From Salinarimonas rosea DSM 21201 (GTDB lineage: Bacteria; Pseudomonadota; Alphaproteobacteria; Rhizobiales; Beijerinckiaceae), in assembly GCF_000429045.1 (NCBI RefSeq), contig NZ_AUBC01000001.1, positions 65,744-129,743 on the forward strand: 64,000 nt of DNA, read 5' to 3'. Every line of letters begins with the position of its first letter. Position 1 is the stretch's first letter. Made by a program: the position numbers and the translations under genes. This document shows, piece after piece, positions 1 through 10,439 of this stretch. The notes beneath the pieces were generated by a model, which saw nothing but the letters and a program-made list of their open reading frames with translations, was not told where the DNA came from and did not search any database.

Positions 1-1
1 C

Positions 2-229
2 AAGCCCTATGCGGACGCCTTCCGCGCCGTCCGCTCACTGCATGCGGACGTGCCGCGCGAGCGCTTCGCGATGGTCGGCGATACGCTGCACACGGACGTG
101 CTCGGCGGGCGCGCGGCGGGGTTCGGGACGGTGCTGATCACCGCCCACGGCCTCTTCGCCGGGTGCGACGCGCGCGGCTTCGTCGCCCGCTGCGGCATCG
201 TGCCGGACGTGATCTGCGCGACGACCTGA
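2..229 (+). CDS. HAD-superfamily class IIA hydrolase, C-terminal fragment
   Basis: Only the last 75 codons lie in the window; the gene enters from the left edge and ends in TGA. The visible part holds the fourth HAD motif (MVGDTLHTDVLGG, about residues 24-36 of the fragment), where the GD plus a downstream D coordinates Mg2+ in phosphatases of this superfamily, followed by the usual G-x-x-T-V-L-I-T-x-G-like strand that senses substrate. The spacing resembles the class IIA branch (NagD or TIGR01459 type), which are cytosolic phosphatases of small phosphorylated metabolites. The substrate cannot be told from this piece. The GNAT gene that follows is on the opposite strand and converges after 6 bp. 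Confidence 0.7.
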   Translation, partial: KPYADAFRAVRSLHADVPRERFAMVGDTLHTDVLGGRAAGFGTVLITAHGLFAGCDARGFVARCGIVPDVICATT

Positions 230-235
230 GGCGCC

Positions 236-739
236 TCAGCTCCGGCGTGCGGTGACCGGCCCGCGCGCCTGCGCGAGCGTGCCCTCGACGAGCTCGAGCG
301 CCAGGAATCGCGCCGGGTCGACCGGCCCGGGCATGGCGAGCCGCCCGCGCGGGACGACCGCGAAGCCGAAGCGGCGGTAGTAGGGCTCGTCGCCGACGAG
401 GAGCACCAGCCCGTGCCCGGCGGCGCGTGCCGCGGCGAGCGCGCGCGTCATGAGCGCCGCGCCGATGCCGCGGCTCTCGAAGGCGGGCTCCACCGTCAGC
501 GGCCCCAGGATCAGCGCCGGCACGCGCCCGGCCCAGATCGGCGAGAGCCGCACCGAGCCGACGAGGAGCGTTCCGACATTGGCCGTGAAGGAGAGCGCCG
601 GATCGTGCGCCGCGCCCTCGCGCAGGCGATAGGCCGAGCGGGCGAAGCGCCCCGGCCCGAAGGCGCGCTCGTGCAGCCGCTCGATCGCGTCGGCGTCGCC
701 GGGTACTTCCGGCCGGATGGAGAGGGAGAGCTCGGTCAT
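236..739 (-). CDS. GNAT-family N-acetyltransferase
   Basis: A 167-residue protein of the YhbS-like GNAT type, predicted to transfer an acetyl group from acetyl-CoA to an amine of unknown identity in the cytoplasm. The acetyl-CoA pyrophosphate loop is visible as ESRGIGAAL (about residues 88-96) after the strand GPLTVEP, and a C-terminal EPYYRRFGF segment (about 120-128) is the usual Tyr/Phe element of motif B. I chose the ATG at 739 because the beta-1 strand (LSIRPEVPGDADAIERLHE) begins at once; the frame stays open about 30 codons further upstream, but that stretch is Arg/Pro-rich and unlike the family. It converges on the HAD gene and is separated from the Nudix gene by about 215 bp with no recognisable feature. 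Confidence 0.8.
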   Translation of the reverse strand: MTELSLSIRPEVPGDADAIERLHERAFGPGRFARSAYRLREGAAHDPALSFTANVGTLLVGSVRLSPIWAGRVPALILGPLTVEPAFESRGIGAALMTRALAAARAAGHGLVLLVGDEPYYRRFGFAVVPRGRLAMPGPVDPARFLALELVEGTLAQARGPVTARRS

Positions 740-954
740 GTCGGGAATCGCAGGTCGGGCGCGGAGTCGGGCCGGGAGCGGGACGGATGGCGAACGCATG
801 GCGGGACGCGGCCGGCGCCGCGCCGTCAACGCGCTCGTCGTCGCTCGGCTCCCGCTTTCATCCGAACCTCCCCATGCGCGATCCGCGTCGCGCGCGACCG
901 CTCTACCAGCCTCCTCGGCGCGCGTCTACGCCGCGCCGCCCCGGCGCCGCCGGC

Positions 955-1449
955 TCACCAGCGCGCGCCGATCTCCGCTCCGTCGGCCAGCTCCGCGAGG
1001 CGTCGTCTGGTGCCCGGCGTGACGTCGTCCGGCAGCGCCCGCAGGTCGAAGAAGCGCACCTCGGCGATCTCCCGCGCGCGGCGCCTGGAATCGTCGCGGG
1101 TGAAATCGTCGACGAGGTAGACGAGGACGTGGTCGCGGTTCGACACCGCGCTGTTGAAGAAGGCGCCGTGGAGCCGCGCGGGGCCGGTGAGCACGACGCC
1201 GGCCTCCTCGATGAGCTCCCGGGCCAGCGCCTCGACCGCCGTCTCGCCGGCCTCGATGCCGCCGCCGGGCAGATGCCAGCCCGGCGTATAGGTGTGGCGC
1301 ACGAGGAGCACACGCTCGTCGGCGTCCGTCACGATCGCGCGCACGCCCATCGTCATGCCGCGGGTCACGCGCCAAAGGAGATGGAGCAGCATGCGCGGCA
1401 CGCGCGGGAGCATGCGGTCGGTGTCGCGCTCGGGCATGATCCAGCCCAT
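955..1449 (-). CDS. Nudix hydrolase
   Basis: A 164-residue protein with a perfect Nudix box, G-x5-E-x7-R-E-U-x-E-E-x-G-U, at about residues 63-85 (GGIEAGE followed by RELIEEAGV). Family members hydrolyse nucleoside diphosphates linked to another moiety; the box binds the divalent metal and supplies the general base. The residues before it (VRAIVTDADERVLLVRHTY, PGWHLPGGG) are the standard first strands. The substrate is not predictable. The ATG at 1449 shares one base with the TGA of the upstream histidine kinase (TGATG), so the two are translationally coupled. The alternative start MPERD four codons later would lose that coupling. Confidence 0.85.
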   Translation of the reverse strand: MGWIMPERDTDRMLPRVPRMLLHLLWRVTRGMTMGVRAIVTDADERVLLVRHTYTPGWHLPGGGIEAGETAVEALARELIEEAGVVLTGPARLHGAFFNSAVSNRDHVLVYLVDDFTRDDSRRRAREIAEVRFFDLRALPDDVTPGTRRRLAELADGAEIGARW

Positions 1450-2462
1450 CAGAGCGCGCGCTCGGAGGGCGGGACCGGCGCCTCGACGCGGCAGGAGAAC
1501 CCCTCCGGTGCGAAGCTGAAGCCGACCGTCGCCTCGAGCTCGCTGCGCAGCACGCCCGCGATCATCCGCAGCCCGAATCCGTGCCGCTCGGGCGGCACCA
1601 CCGGCGGCCCGCCGGTCTCCCGCCATTCCAGCACGAGGCGCGGCTGGGGCGCCTCGTCGATGCGCCAGGTCAGCGCGATGCGTCCCGTCTCGGACGAGAG
1701 CGCCCCGTGCTTGCGGGCGTTGGTGCACAATTCGTGGAGCGCGAGCGTGACGTTGACCGCCTGCTTCGGGACGAGGCGCACGTGCGGACCGTCGAGGTGC
1801 ATGCGCTCCGGTTCCACCGCGCAGCCGTCGAAGGCCTCGCGAGCGAGCACGTCGAGCGGCGCGCCGTCCCAGCTCCGCCGGGTGAGGACGTCGTGGGAGG
1901 CCGCGAGCGCCCGCAGTCGCCCCTCGAACGAGGCGAGCCCCGCCCGCGGGTCGCCGCCGTAGGCGAAGCTCTGGCGTGCGAGGCTCTGGACGAGGGCGAG
2001 CGTGTTCTTCACCCGGTGATTGAGTTCGTCGACGAGCAGGACGCGATGGCGTTCGGCGCGCTTGCGCTCGGTGATGTCCGTCGAGATGCTGCCGACGCCG
2101 ATCACCGTGCCGTCGCCGTCGCGCAGGGGGAACTTGGTCGAGATCGCATGGCGCACCTCCCCGTCCGCCGTGATCGCCTCCTCCTCGAAGATCATCGGAC
2201 GGTTCTCCTGGAGGACACGGACGTCGTTGGCGCTGTAGGGCTCCGCGCTGCCGAAACGATCCCGGTCCGTGAGCCCGGCGATATCCGCGAGCCGGGCGAT
2301 GCCGAAGGCATCGAGATAATGGCGATTGGCCAGGATGTAGCGGCCTTCGAGATCCTTGGCGAAGGCGTAGCTCGTCGAGTTGTCGAAGAAGGCGCGCAGC
2401 AGCGCCTCCTCCGTCATCCCGTCCAAGGCCGGCGTTCCCGCTCGATCCCGGTCGTCGCTCAA
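1449..2462 (-). CDS. PAS-domain HWE-family sensor histidine kinase
   Basis: A soluble 337-residue kinase. Residues about 20-135 form a PAS/PAC sensor (ANRHYLDAFGIA, then IGVGSISTDITERKRAE); no membrane segment is seen, so it probably reads a cytosolic or ligand signal. The phosphoacceptor is His149 in ELNHRVKNTLA, the signature of the HWE/HisKA_2 group common in Rhizobiales. The later HELCTNARKHGA block and the W-x-E element in LVLEWRET give the group its name. A classical HATPase G-rich lid is shortened, as usual in this group. The start is TTG at 2462, preceded by a purine-rich GGGGGA; an in-frame ATG at codon 16 is an alternative. No response regulator is adjacent; the Nudix gene overlaps its stop. 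Confidence 0.85.
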   Translation of the reverse strand: MSDDRDRAGTPALDGMTEEALLRAFFDNSTSYAFAKDLEGRYILANRHYLDAFGIARLADIAGLTDRDRFGSAEPYSANDVRVLQENRPMIFEEEAITADGEVRHAISTKFPLRDGDGTVIGVGSISTDITERKRAERHRVLLVDELNHRVKNTLALVQSLARQSFAYGGDPRAGLASFEGRLRALAASHDVLTRRSWDGAPLDVLAREAFDGCAVEPERMHLDGPHVRLVPKQAVNVTLALHELCTNARKHGALSSETGRIALTWRIDEAPQPRLVLEWRETGGPPVVPPERHGFGLRMIAGVLRSELEATVGFSFAPEGFSCRVEAPVPPSERAL

Positions 2463-2559
2463 GTGAATCGTCCCCCGGCGGCGCTCCGTTCCGCGCGCAG
2501 CCTAGCGCCTCCCGCGCCGCGGTTGAAGCCTCGGCGCGGTCGCGGCACGCCGCATCCGC

Positions 2560-5259
<2,700 letters not shown>

Positions 5260-5562
5260 CGTCCTCTTGCAGGCTCGTGCCGCGCGCCTGCGGGCGCGGA
5301 TCCGGACTACGGATGCCGCCCTCGAATGCCGCCGCGATGGCGGAATCGGGGCGCGGGGGCGACACGCGTCGTCGCATCGTGCGCGGCATTGGCGCCGTTT
5401 CCCCCCGTCGGCGCGAAGTGGAACAGCGGCGCGCGCCGTTGTCAAACCCGCGCGGGCCGCCTCCGCGGCCTTTTGCGGCGCGGTGTTGCGGGAATGTCGA
5501 GCGCGACCTCGAACCGTTTCGCGCAATCTCGGGGCCCCGGGCAACGATCCGTCGATCCGCGC
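5260..5562. other. Gene-free stretch upstream of glgP
   Basis: About 300 bp between the glgP start and the end of the GST gene. It should contain the glgP promoter and 5' untranslated region. I see no convincing -35/-10 pair, no extended hairpin with a T run and no protein-like frame; open frames here are Arg/Pro/Ala-rich GC shadows. Confidence 0.5.
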
Positions 5563-6270
5563 TCAGCCGGCGGCCGCCGTCTCCTCCACGGCGCGCGGCG
5601 CCCGCGCCATCAGGCCGTCGTACAGCCCGCGCATGCGCTCGCGCCAGGCGTGGACCGGGTCGTCCGCCGCGAGCGGGTCGAAGGCGCTGATCGTGTGCGC
5701 CCACTGGAAGCTCCCGGCGATCGCGTAGTCCGCATAGGCCGGGCTCCCGCCGGCGAGATACGGCGCCTCGCCCAGCGCCGCGCGCAGCGGCGCGAGGCTC
5801 GCGCGGAAGGCCCCGAGCCGGTCCTCGCGACCGGCCTGGACGTCCTCGAGCCTTCCGCCGAAGCGCGCCTCGCGGCTCTCGCGGAAATAGGCCGCGTCCG
5901 CGCCGTCCAGCGCGGCGCAGATGTCGGCCACCACCATCCGGGCGAGGCCGGCGTTCAGCACCGTGTCCGCCCAGGTCGCCACGAAGCGGGCCTCCGCGAC
6001 GCCGCCGGGGAACAGGGTCGGCGCCTGCGGGTACGCCTGCTCCAGATGGCGCGCGATGGCGAAGCTGTCGGCCACCACCGCCTCGCCGTCGACGAGGACG
6101 GGCACCTTGCCCTGCCCCGAGAAGCCGAGCGCCTCGCGCTCGGTGAAGCGCCAGGGCCGGGCCTCGAAGGCGACGCCCTTGTGGGCGAGCGCGAGCTTCG
6201 CGCGCCAGCAATAGGGGCTCAGCCGCACGGCGGGATCCGCCGCGCACAGGTCGTAGAGGACGCGGGTCAT
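5563..6270 (-). CDS. Glutathione S-transferase family protein
   Basis: A 235-residue cytosolic GST-fold protein. The N-terminal thioredoxin-like half includes LSPYCWRAKLALAHKGVAFE (about residues 17-36), with Ser/Tyr/Cys in the position that activates glutathione, the cis-Pro segment GKVPVLVDG, and the gamma-glutamyl binding VVADSFAIARHLEQ. The C-terminal half is helical, ending QWAHTISAFDP. Close relatives are annotated only as GST; the Cys in SPYC could make it an omega/beta-type thiol transferase. It starts 7 bp after the stop of the nu-class GST gene upstream, so both are probably one transcript. Confidence 0.85.
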   Translation of the reverse strand: MTRVLYDLCAADPAVRLSPYCWRAKLALAHKGVAFEARPWRFTEREALGFSGQGKVPVLVDGEAVVADSFAIARHLEQAYPQAPTLFPGGVAEARFVATWADTVLNAGLARMVVADICAALDGADAAYFRESREARFGGRLEDVQAGREDRLGAFRASLAPLRAALGEAPYLAGGSPAYADYAIAGSFQWAHTISAFDPLAADDPVHAWRERMRGLYDGLMARAPRAVEETAAAG

Positions 6271-6277
6271 GATCGCC

Positions 6278-6982
6278 TCAGCGCTTCAGCGAAGCGGCGG
6301 TCTGGCCGAAGAGGACCTTCTTGTCCTCCTCCGACATCTTCTGTCCGGACGGCCGGATCTCCTCGCCCTTGGCATAGGCGCGGATGGTGGCGGGCCGTTC
6401 GCGGATCGCGTGGAACCACCGCTTCAGGTGCGGGAAGTCGTCGAGGTCTTGGCCCTGGCGCTCGTGAGACACGATCCAGGGATAGGAGGCCATGTCGGCG
6501 ATGGTGTAGGCGTCGCCCGCGACGAACTCCCGGTCGGCGAGGCGCCCGTCGAGCACGCCGTAGAGCCGGTTCGTCTCGTTGACGTAGCGGTCGATGGCGT
6601 AGGGGATCTTCTCGGGCGCGTACTGGCTGAAATGGTGGTTCTGCCCGGCCATCGGCCCGAGCCCGCCCATCTGCCAGAACAGCCATTGCAGCGTCTCGAC
6701 CCGCCCGCGCAGGTCGGCGGGCAGGAAGCGGCCCTCCTTCTCGGCGAGGTAGAGGAGGATCGCCCCCGATTCGAACACCGAGACCGGCTCCCCGCCGCCC
6801 GGCGGCGCATGGTCGACGATCGCCGGCATGCGGTTGTTGGGCGCGATCTTCAGGAAGTCCGGCGCGAACTGGTCGCCCTTGCCGATGTCGATCGGCCGGA
6901 TGACGTAGGCGAGGCCGGTCTCCTCCAGAAACATCGTGATCTTGTGGCCGTTGGGAGTGGGCCAATAATACAGATCGATCAT
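6278..6982 (-). CDS. yfcG: Nu-class GST / disulfide-bond oxidoreductase (YfcG-like)
   Basis: A 234-residue protein strongly resembling E. coli YfcG: MIDLYYWPTPNGHKITMFLE at the start, FLKIAPNNRMPAIVDH, VFESGAILLYLAEK, and QWLFWQMGGLGPMAGQNHHF in the helical domain. Nu-class enzymes bind two glutathiones and reduce disulfides such as 2-hydroxyethyl disulfide, using the Thr/Asn of TPNG rather than a catalytic Cys; that motif is intact at residues 8-11. It is the first gene of a two-GST operon placed between glgP and glgA. The 220 bp upstream are G-rich on the plus strand and hold no other gene. Confidence 0.9.
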   Translation of the reverse strand: MIDLYYWPTPNGHKITMFLEETGLAYVIRPIDIGKGDQFAPDFLKIAPNNRMPAIVDHAPPGGGEPVSVFESGAILLYLAEKEGRFLPADLRGRVETLQWLFWQMGGLGPMAGQNHHFSQYAPEKIPYAIDRYVNETNRLYGVLDGRLADREFVAGDAYTIADMASYPWIVSHERQGQDLDDFPHLKRWFHAIRERPATIRAYAKGEEIRPSGQKMSEEDKKVLFGQTAASLKR

Positions 6983-7201
6983 GGGGATCCTCGTGCGCGT
7001 GTGCGCGCCGACGGGACTTGCCGCGCGGCGGGTTCGTGAGCTGGAGATTGGGGGAGAACCGGGGGCGGGGCAAGAGAGGACGGCCGCGATCGGGGGAGGG
7101 CTCGACCGGCCGCTCGACCTGGACAGCGTCGGATCGACACGCTCCGGCGTGCCGCTACCGCCGTGGAACCGCGGCCGGGGATCGCGCGGGCGTGACGCCC
7201 C

Positions 7202-8716
7202 TCACCCCACCCCGACCCGCCGATAGACCCCCTCGTACCCCCGCACCGACCCGTCCCACCCCATCGGGCGCGTCATCGCCGCGCGGCGCATCGACATCAG
7301 GCGGGAGCGGGCGCGGAAGGCGTCGAGCGCGCGGCGGATGGCGTCGAGGAAGGCGGGCAGGCTCGGACGGTCGAACAGGAAGCCGGTGACGCCGTCGTCG
7401 ATCGTGTCGGCGAGGCCGCCGGTGCGGGTGGCGATGGGCAGCGAGGCGAAGGCCTGGGCGTACATCTGCGAGAGGCCGCAGGGCTCGAACCGCGAGGGCA
7501 TCAGCAGGAAGTCGGACGCGGCGTACATGCGCCGCGCGCGCGCCTCCTCGAAGCCGATGTCGACGCCCACCATGCCGGGGTGGCGGCGCGCGAGCGCGCG
7601 CAGCTCGCTCTCGAAGCGCCCCTCCCCGCGCCCGGTGACCACGATCTGCCCGCCGTCGGCGACGATCGCCTCGGCCGCGTCGATGGAGAGGTCGACGCCC
7701 TTCTGGTGAACGAGCCGGGAGATCACCGCGAAGAGCGGGCCGCCGGTCTCCGAGAGACCGAAGGCGCGCCGCACCGCGGCGGCGTTCGCCTCCTTGCCGT
7801 CCCAGGCGTTGAGCGCGAAGGGGCTCTCGAGGTGCGGATCGGTCGCCGGGTCCCAGCTCGCGTCGATGCCGTTGACGATGCCGGTGAGCCGGCCCTGCTC
7901 GGCGCGCAGCCGCAGCAGCCCGTCGAGGCCGCAGCCGAGCTCGGGCGTCGTGATCTCGTGGGCGTAGGTGGCCGAGACCGTGGTGACGTGGTCGGCGTAG
8001 GAGAGCCCCGCCTTGAGGAAGGACAGCTTGCCGTGGAACTCGACCCCGTCGAGCCCGAAGGCGTCCTTCGGCACGCCGAGCCGCTCCATGCGTGCCGGTG
8101 AGAACAGGCCCTGGTAGGCGAGGTTGTGGATGGTGATCACCGAGGGGACGCGAACGCCCTCCCAATGCGCGTAGGCCGCGGCGAAGCCGGTGGGCCAATC
8201 GTTGAGGTGCAGCAGGTCGGGCCGCCAGCCCGGCGCGCCGGCGCCGCGGGCGATCTCCACCGCGGCGAGCCCCAGCCGGGCGAAGCGGATGTCGTTGTCG
8301 CGCCAATCGACGCCCTCCGCATCCCCGTAGGGCGTGCCCTCGCGGTCGAAGAGCTCGGGCGCGAGCACGACGTAGATCACGAGCCCGTCGGGCGTGACCA
8401 GCTCGCCGAGGGAGCAGGCGGGCACGCCGCGATGGGCCGGGAGGCGCGCGACCACGCGGATCTCGGGATGGCTCGCCACGATCTCGCGATAGCCCGGGAT
8501 CAGCACGCGCGCGTCGATCACGCCGCGCATCGCCCGCGGCAGGGCGGCCGAGACCTCCCCGAGCCCGCCGGCCTTGACGAAGCCCGTCATCTCGGGCGTG
8601 ACGAACAGGACCCGCGTCTGCCGGCGCGGGCGCGCTTCCGCGCGCGATCGCGCCGCCGCGGCACCCTGCGGCTTGTTCGACCGGTCGGCCGCCATCCGCG
8701 CGGGTGCGGTGCTCAT
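7202..8716 (-). CDS. glgA: Glycogen synthase (ADP-glucose type, GT5)
   Basis: A 504-residue GT-B enzyme transferring glucose from ADP-glucose to the growing alpha-1,4-glucan. The ADP-glucose binding loop KAGGLGEV is at residues 48-55 (canonical K-x-G-G-L-x-D/E-V). The C-terminal donor site has SRFEPCGLSQMYAQA and ATRTGGLADTIDD, with the catalytic Glu-x7-Glu region just before them. Start set at ATG 8716 (MSTAPARMAADRS); the N-terminal 33 residues are an Arg/Ala-rich tail before the first strand RVLFVTPEM. A longer frame upstream to 8863 is less likely because it would run through an AT-richer promoter-like region. It is divergent from the doubtful frame at 8834. Confidence 0.95.
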   Translation of the reverse strand: MSTAPARMAADRSNKPQGAAAARSRAEARPRRQTRVLFVTPEMTGFVKAGGLGEVSAALPRAMRGVIDARVLIPGYREIVASHPEIRVVARLPAHRGVPACSLGELVTPDGLVIYVVLAPELFDREGTPYGDAEGVDWRDNDIRFARLGLAAVEIARGAGAPGWRPDLLHLNDWPTGFAAAYAHWEGVRVPSVITIHNLAYQGLFSPARMERLGVPKDAFGLDGVEFHGKLSFLKAGLSYADHVTTVSATYAHEITTPELGCGLDGLLRLRAEQGRLTGIVNGIDASWDPATDPHLESPFALNAWDGKEANAAAVRRAFGLSETGGPLFAVISRLVHQKGVDLSIDAAEAIVADGGQIVVTGRGEGRFESELRALARRHPGMVGVDIGFEEARARRMYAASDFLLMPSRFEPCGLSQMYAQAFASLPIATRTGGLADTIDDGVTGFLFDRPSLPAFLDAIRRALDAFRARSRLMSMRRAAMTRPMGWDGSVRGYEGVYRRVGVG

Positions 8717-8833
8717 CGGTTCACCCCTCGATCTCCGGACGTCGCAGCCGACGTTAGTGCAACGCGCGAAGCGGCGCCATGGCCTTCGTGCCGCATCGCG
8801 CAAAGAGCGTGCGCGAACGCGAGGCCCATATAG

Positions 8834-9322
8834 GTGACTTTCCAGAGTGTGGATAATGAGCATAACCGGGACAGGCGCGCCCGCGAGGCCTCCGTCGCGG
8901 GCACGCGCGCTATGCTCGTCGACGCTGTCGCGTCCCCAGAGTTGGCGTTACCCGTTGGCGTTACCCCGGAAGCAGCGTTCCGGGAAGTCGCGTTCCGTGA
9001 AATCGCGTTCCGAAGAATGATCGCGAGGACGCGTGCGTCGCGCGCGCTCGCCCGACGAAGGATGACGGTCTTGCTTGACAGGGAGATGACGCCGCGCGCC
9101 GCGCAGGGGCGGCGCGCGCCGCGTGCGGCGGTCGGCCGAGAGCCGCGCCAGGCATCGCACCATGCACTGCGCCAGGCGCGTCCGTGCCGCGTCCCCGCGC
9201 GGCCCGCCGAGAGCGCGGACGCGGCTCCGCGCCGGCACGAGGTCGTCGTCCAGGGCATGCGGATCACCCTGCCGGCCCTGCGCTTCATGGAGATCCCGCC
9301 ACCGGGGCCCATCCGGCGCTAG
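8834..9322 (+). CDS. Doubtful hypothetical protein with internal AFRE repeats
   Basis: A 162-codon frame, unrecognised. Third-position GC is clearly lower than in neighbouring genes, and it contains two tandem 13-bp repeats, whose length is not a multiple of three, followed by three 15-bp repeats that read AFREV-AFREI-AFRRM. The last third, EVVVQGMRITLPALRFMEI, looks more protein-like. It is divergent from glgA with about 117 bp between starts, and no convincing Shine-Dalgarno precedes the ATG. It may be a fast-evolving small protein, a decayed gene or noncoding DNA. The opposite strand is also open but has no family resemblance. I list it because it is the only candidate in a 620-bp gap. Confidence 0.25.
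   Translation: MTFQSVDNEHNRDRRAREASVAGTRAMLVDAVASPELALPVGVTPEAAFREVAFREIAFRRMIARTRASRALARRRMTVLLDREMTPRAAQGRRAPRAAVGREPRQASHHALRQARPCRVPARPAESADAAPRRHEVVVQGMRITLPALRFMEIPPPGPIRR
8941..9019. repeat. Adjacent short tandem repeats (2 x 13 bp, 3 x 15 bp)
   Basis: GTTGGCGTTACCC occurs twice head to tail (8941-8953, 8954-8966), followed eight bases later by three imperfect 15-mers beginning GCGTTCC (8975-8989, 8990-9004, 9005-9019). The local composition is poorer in GC than the flanks. These look like slippage-type microsatellites. Confidence 0.85.
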
Positions 9323-9341
9323 CGGCGATCCCGGCCGCGCC

Positions 9342-10424
9342 CTACGCCGCCGCGATCTCCTCGGCGGCGAGGCGTTCCAGCACGGGGATGCTGTCCCCCA
9401 TCGCGAGGCCGCGCGGGCGGTTGGGTGCGTTGCCGTCGCGTGCGCGGCGGTAGACGCCCTGGAGGATGGCCGCGAGGCGGAACAGCGAGAACACCACGGC
9501 GTAGCGCCAGTGCGGCAGCGCCGAGAGGCCGCGCCGGCGCATGTAGGCCTCGAGGTAGGCGGCGTCGTCCGGCAGGCCGAGCGCCGCGCGATCGACCCCG
9601 TCGAGCCCCGCGAAGGCCGCCCCCTCCGCCGGCAGCCGCCATTGCGCCACCTGGTAGGCGAGATCCGCCAGCGGATGGCCGAGCGTCGAGAGCTCCCAGT
9701 CGATCAGAGCGACGACCCGCGGGGCGTCGGGGGCGAGGATCATGTTGTCGAGCCGGAAGTCGCCGTGGACCAGGGCGGCGGCCGTGTCGTCGGGCGCGGG
9801 CTCGGCCTCGAGCCAGGCGATCGTCTCGTCGAGGAGGGGGCGCGGCTCGGTCTCGCTCGCGCGATAGTTCTCGATCCAGCGGCGGGTCTGGCGGGCGAAG
9901 TAGCCGCCCGGCCGGCCGAAATCCGCGAGCCCGAGCGCCTGCGGGTCGAGCCCGTGCAGGGCGGCGAGCGTGGCGTTCATCGCGTCGTAGACGCGCGTGC
10001 GCTCGTCCGGCGAGAAGCCGGGCAGGCGCGGGTCGTGCACGACCCGGCCCGCGACGTGGTCCATGACGTAGAACATGGTGCCGGCCACGTCCGGGTCGGT
10101 GCACAGGCAGCGCATGCGCGGCACCGGTACGGGGCTCCCGGCGAGGGCCGCCATCACGCGGTACTCGCGGTCGACCGCGTGCGCGCCCTTGAGCAGCACG
10201 CCCGGCGGCTGGCGCCGCAGCACGAAGCGGCCGCCGTCGGCCTCGATCAGGAAGGTCGGGTTCGACTGCCCGCCCGACAGCGGCGCGATGCGGCGCAGGC
10301 GGCCGAAGCCGGGGATCGCCTCGACGAGCCGGGCCTCGATCCGCCGGGCATCGAGCGCGAGCGGGGCGGCGGCCCCCTCCCCGCCCGGGTCGTGGTCCGG
10401 GTGGTGGTCCAGATCGTGCTCCAA
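9342..10424 (-). CDS. Aminoglycoside-phosphotransferase-fold (ACAD10-like) phosphotransferase
   Basis: A 360-residue kinase-fold protein of the APH/choline-kinase superfamily. The nucleotide loop region is PLSGGQSNPTFLIEA followed by the ATP-positioning strand RFVLRRQPPG. The catalytic loop is LVHGDFRLDNMIL (Asp as base, Asn for metal), and the DFG-equivalent is LIDWELSTLGHPLADL. The closest type is the phosphotransferase domain of ACAD10/11, which acts on 4-hydroxyacyl-CoA intermediates; these are common in Alphaproteobacteria and are not resistance enzymes. The start is TTG at 10424, giving a His/Asp-rich N-terminus; the gene begins 15 bp after the ATPase stop, so the two are probably cotranscribed. 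Confidence 0.8.
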   Translation of the reverse strand: MEHDLDHHPDHDPGGEGAAAPLALDARRIEARLVEAIPGFGRLRRIAPLSGGQSNPTFLIEADGGRFVLRRQPPGVLLKGAHAVDREYRVMAALAGSPVPVPRMRCLCTDPDVAGTMFYVMDHVAGRVVHDPRLPGFSPDERTRVYDAMNATLAALHGLDPQALGLADFGRPGGYFARQTRRWIENYRASETEPRPLLDETIAWLEAEPAPDDTAAALVHGDFRLDNMILAPDAPRVVALIDWELSTLGHPLADLAYQVAQWRLPAEGAAFAGLDGVDRAALGLPDDAAYLEAYMRRRGLSALPHWRYAVVFSLFRLAAILQGVYRRARDGNAPNRPRGLAMGDSIPVLERLAAEEIAAA

Positions 10425-10439
10425 GCGTCCGCCTCGCTG

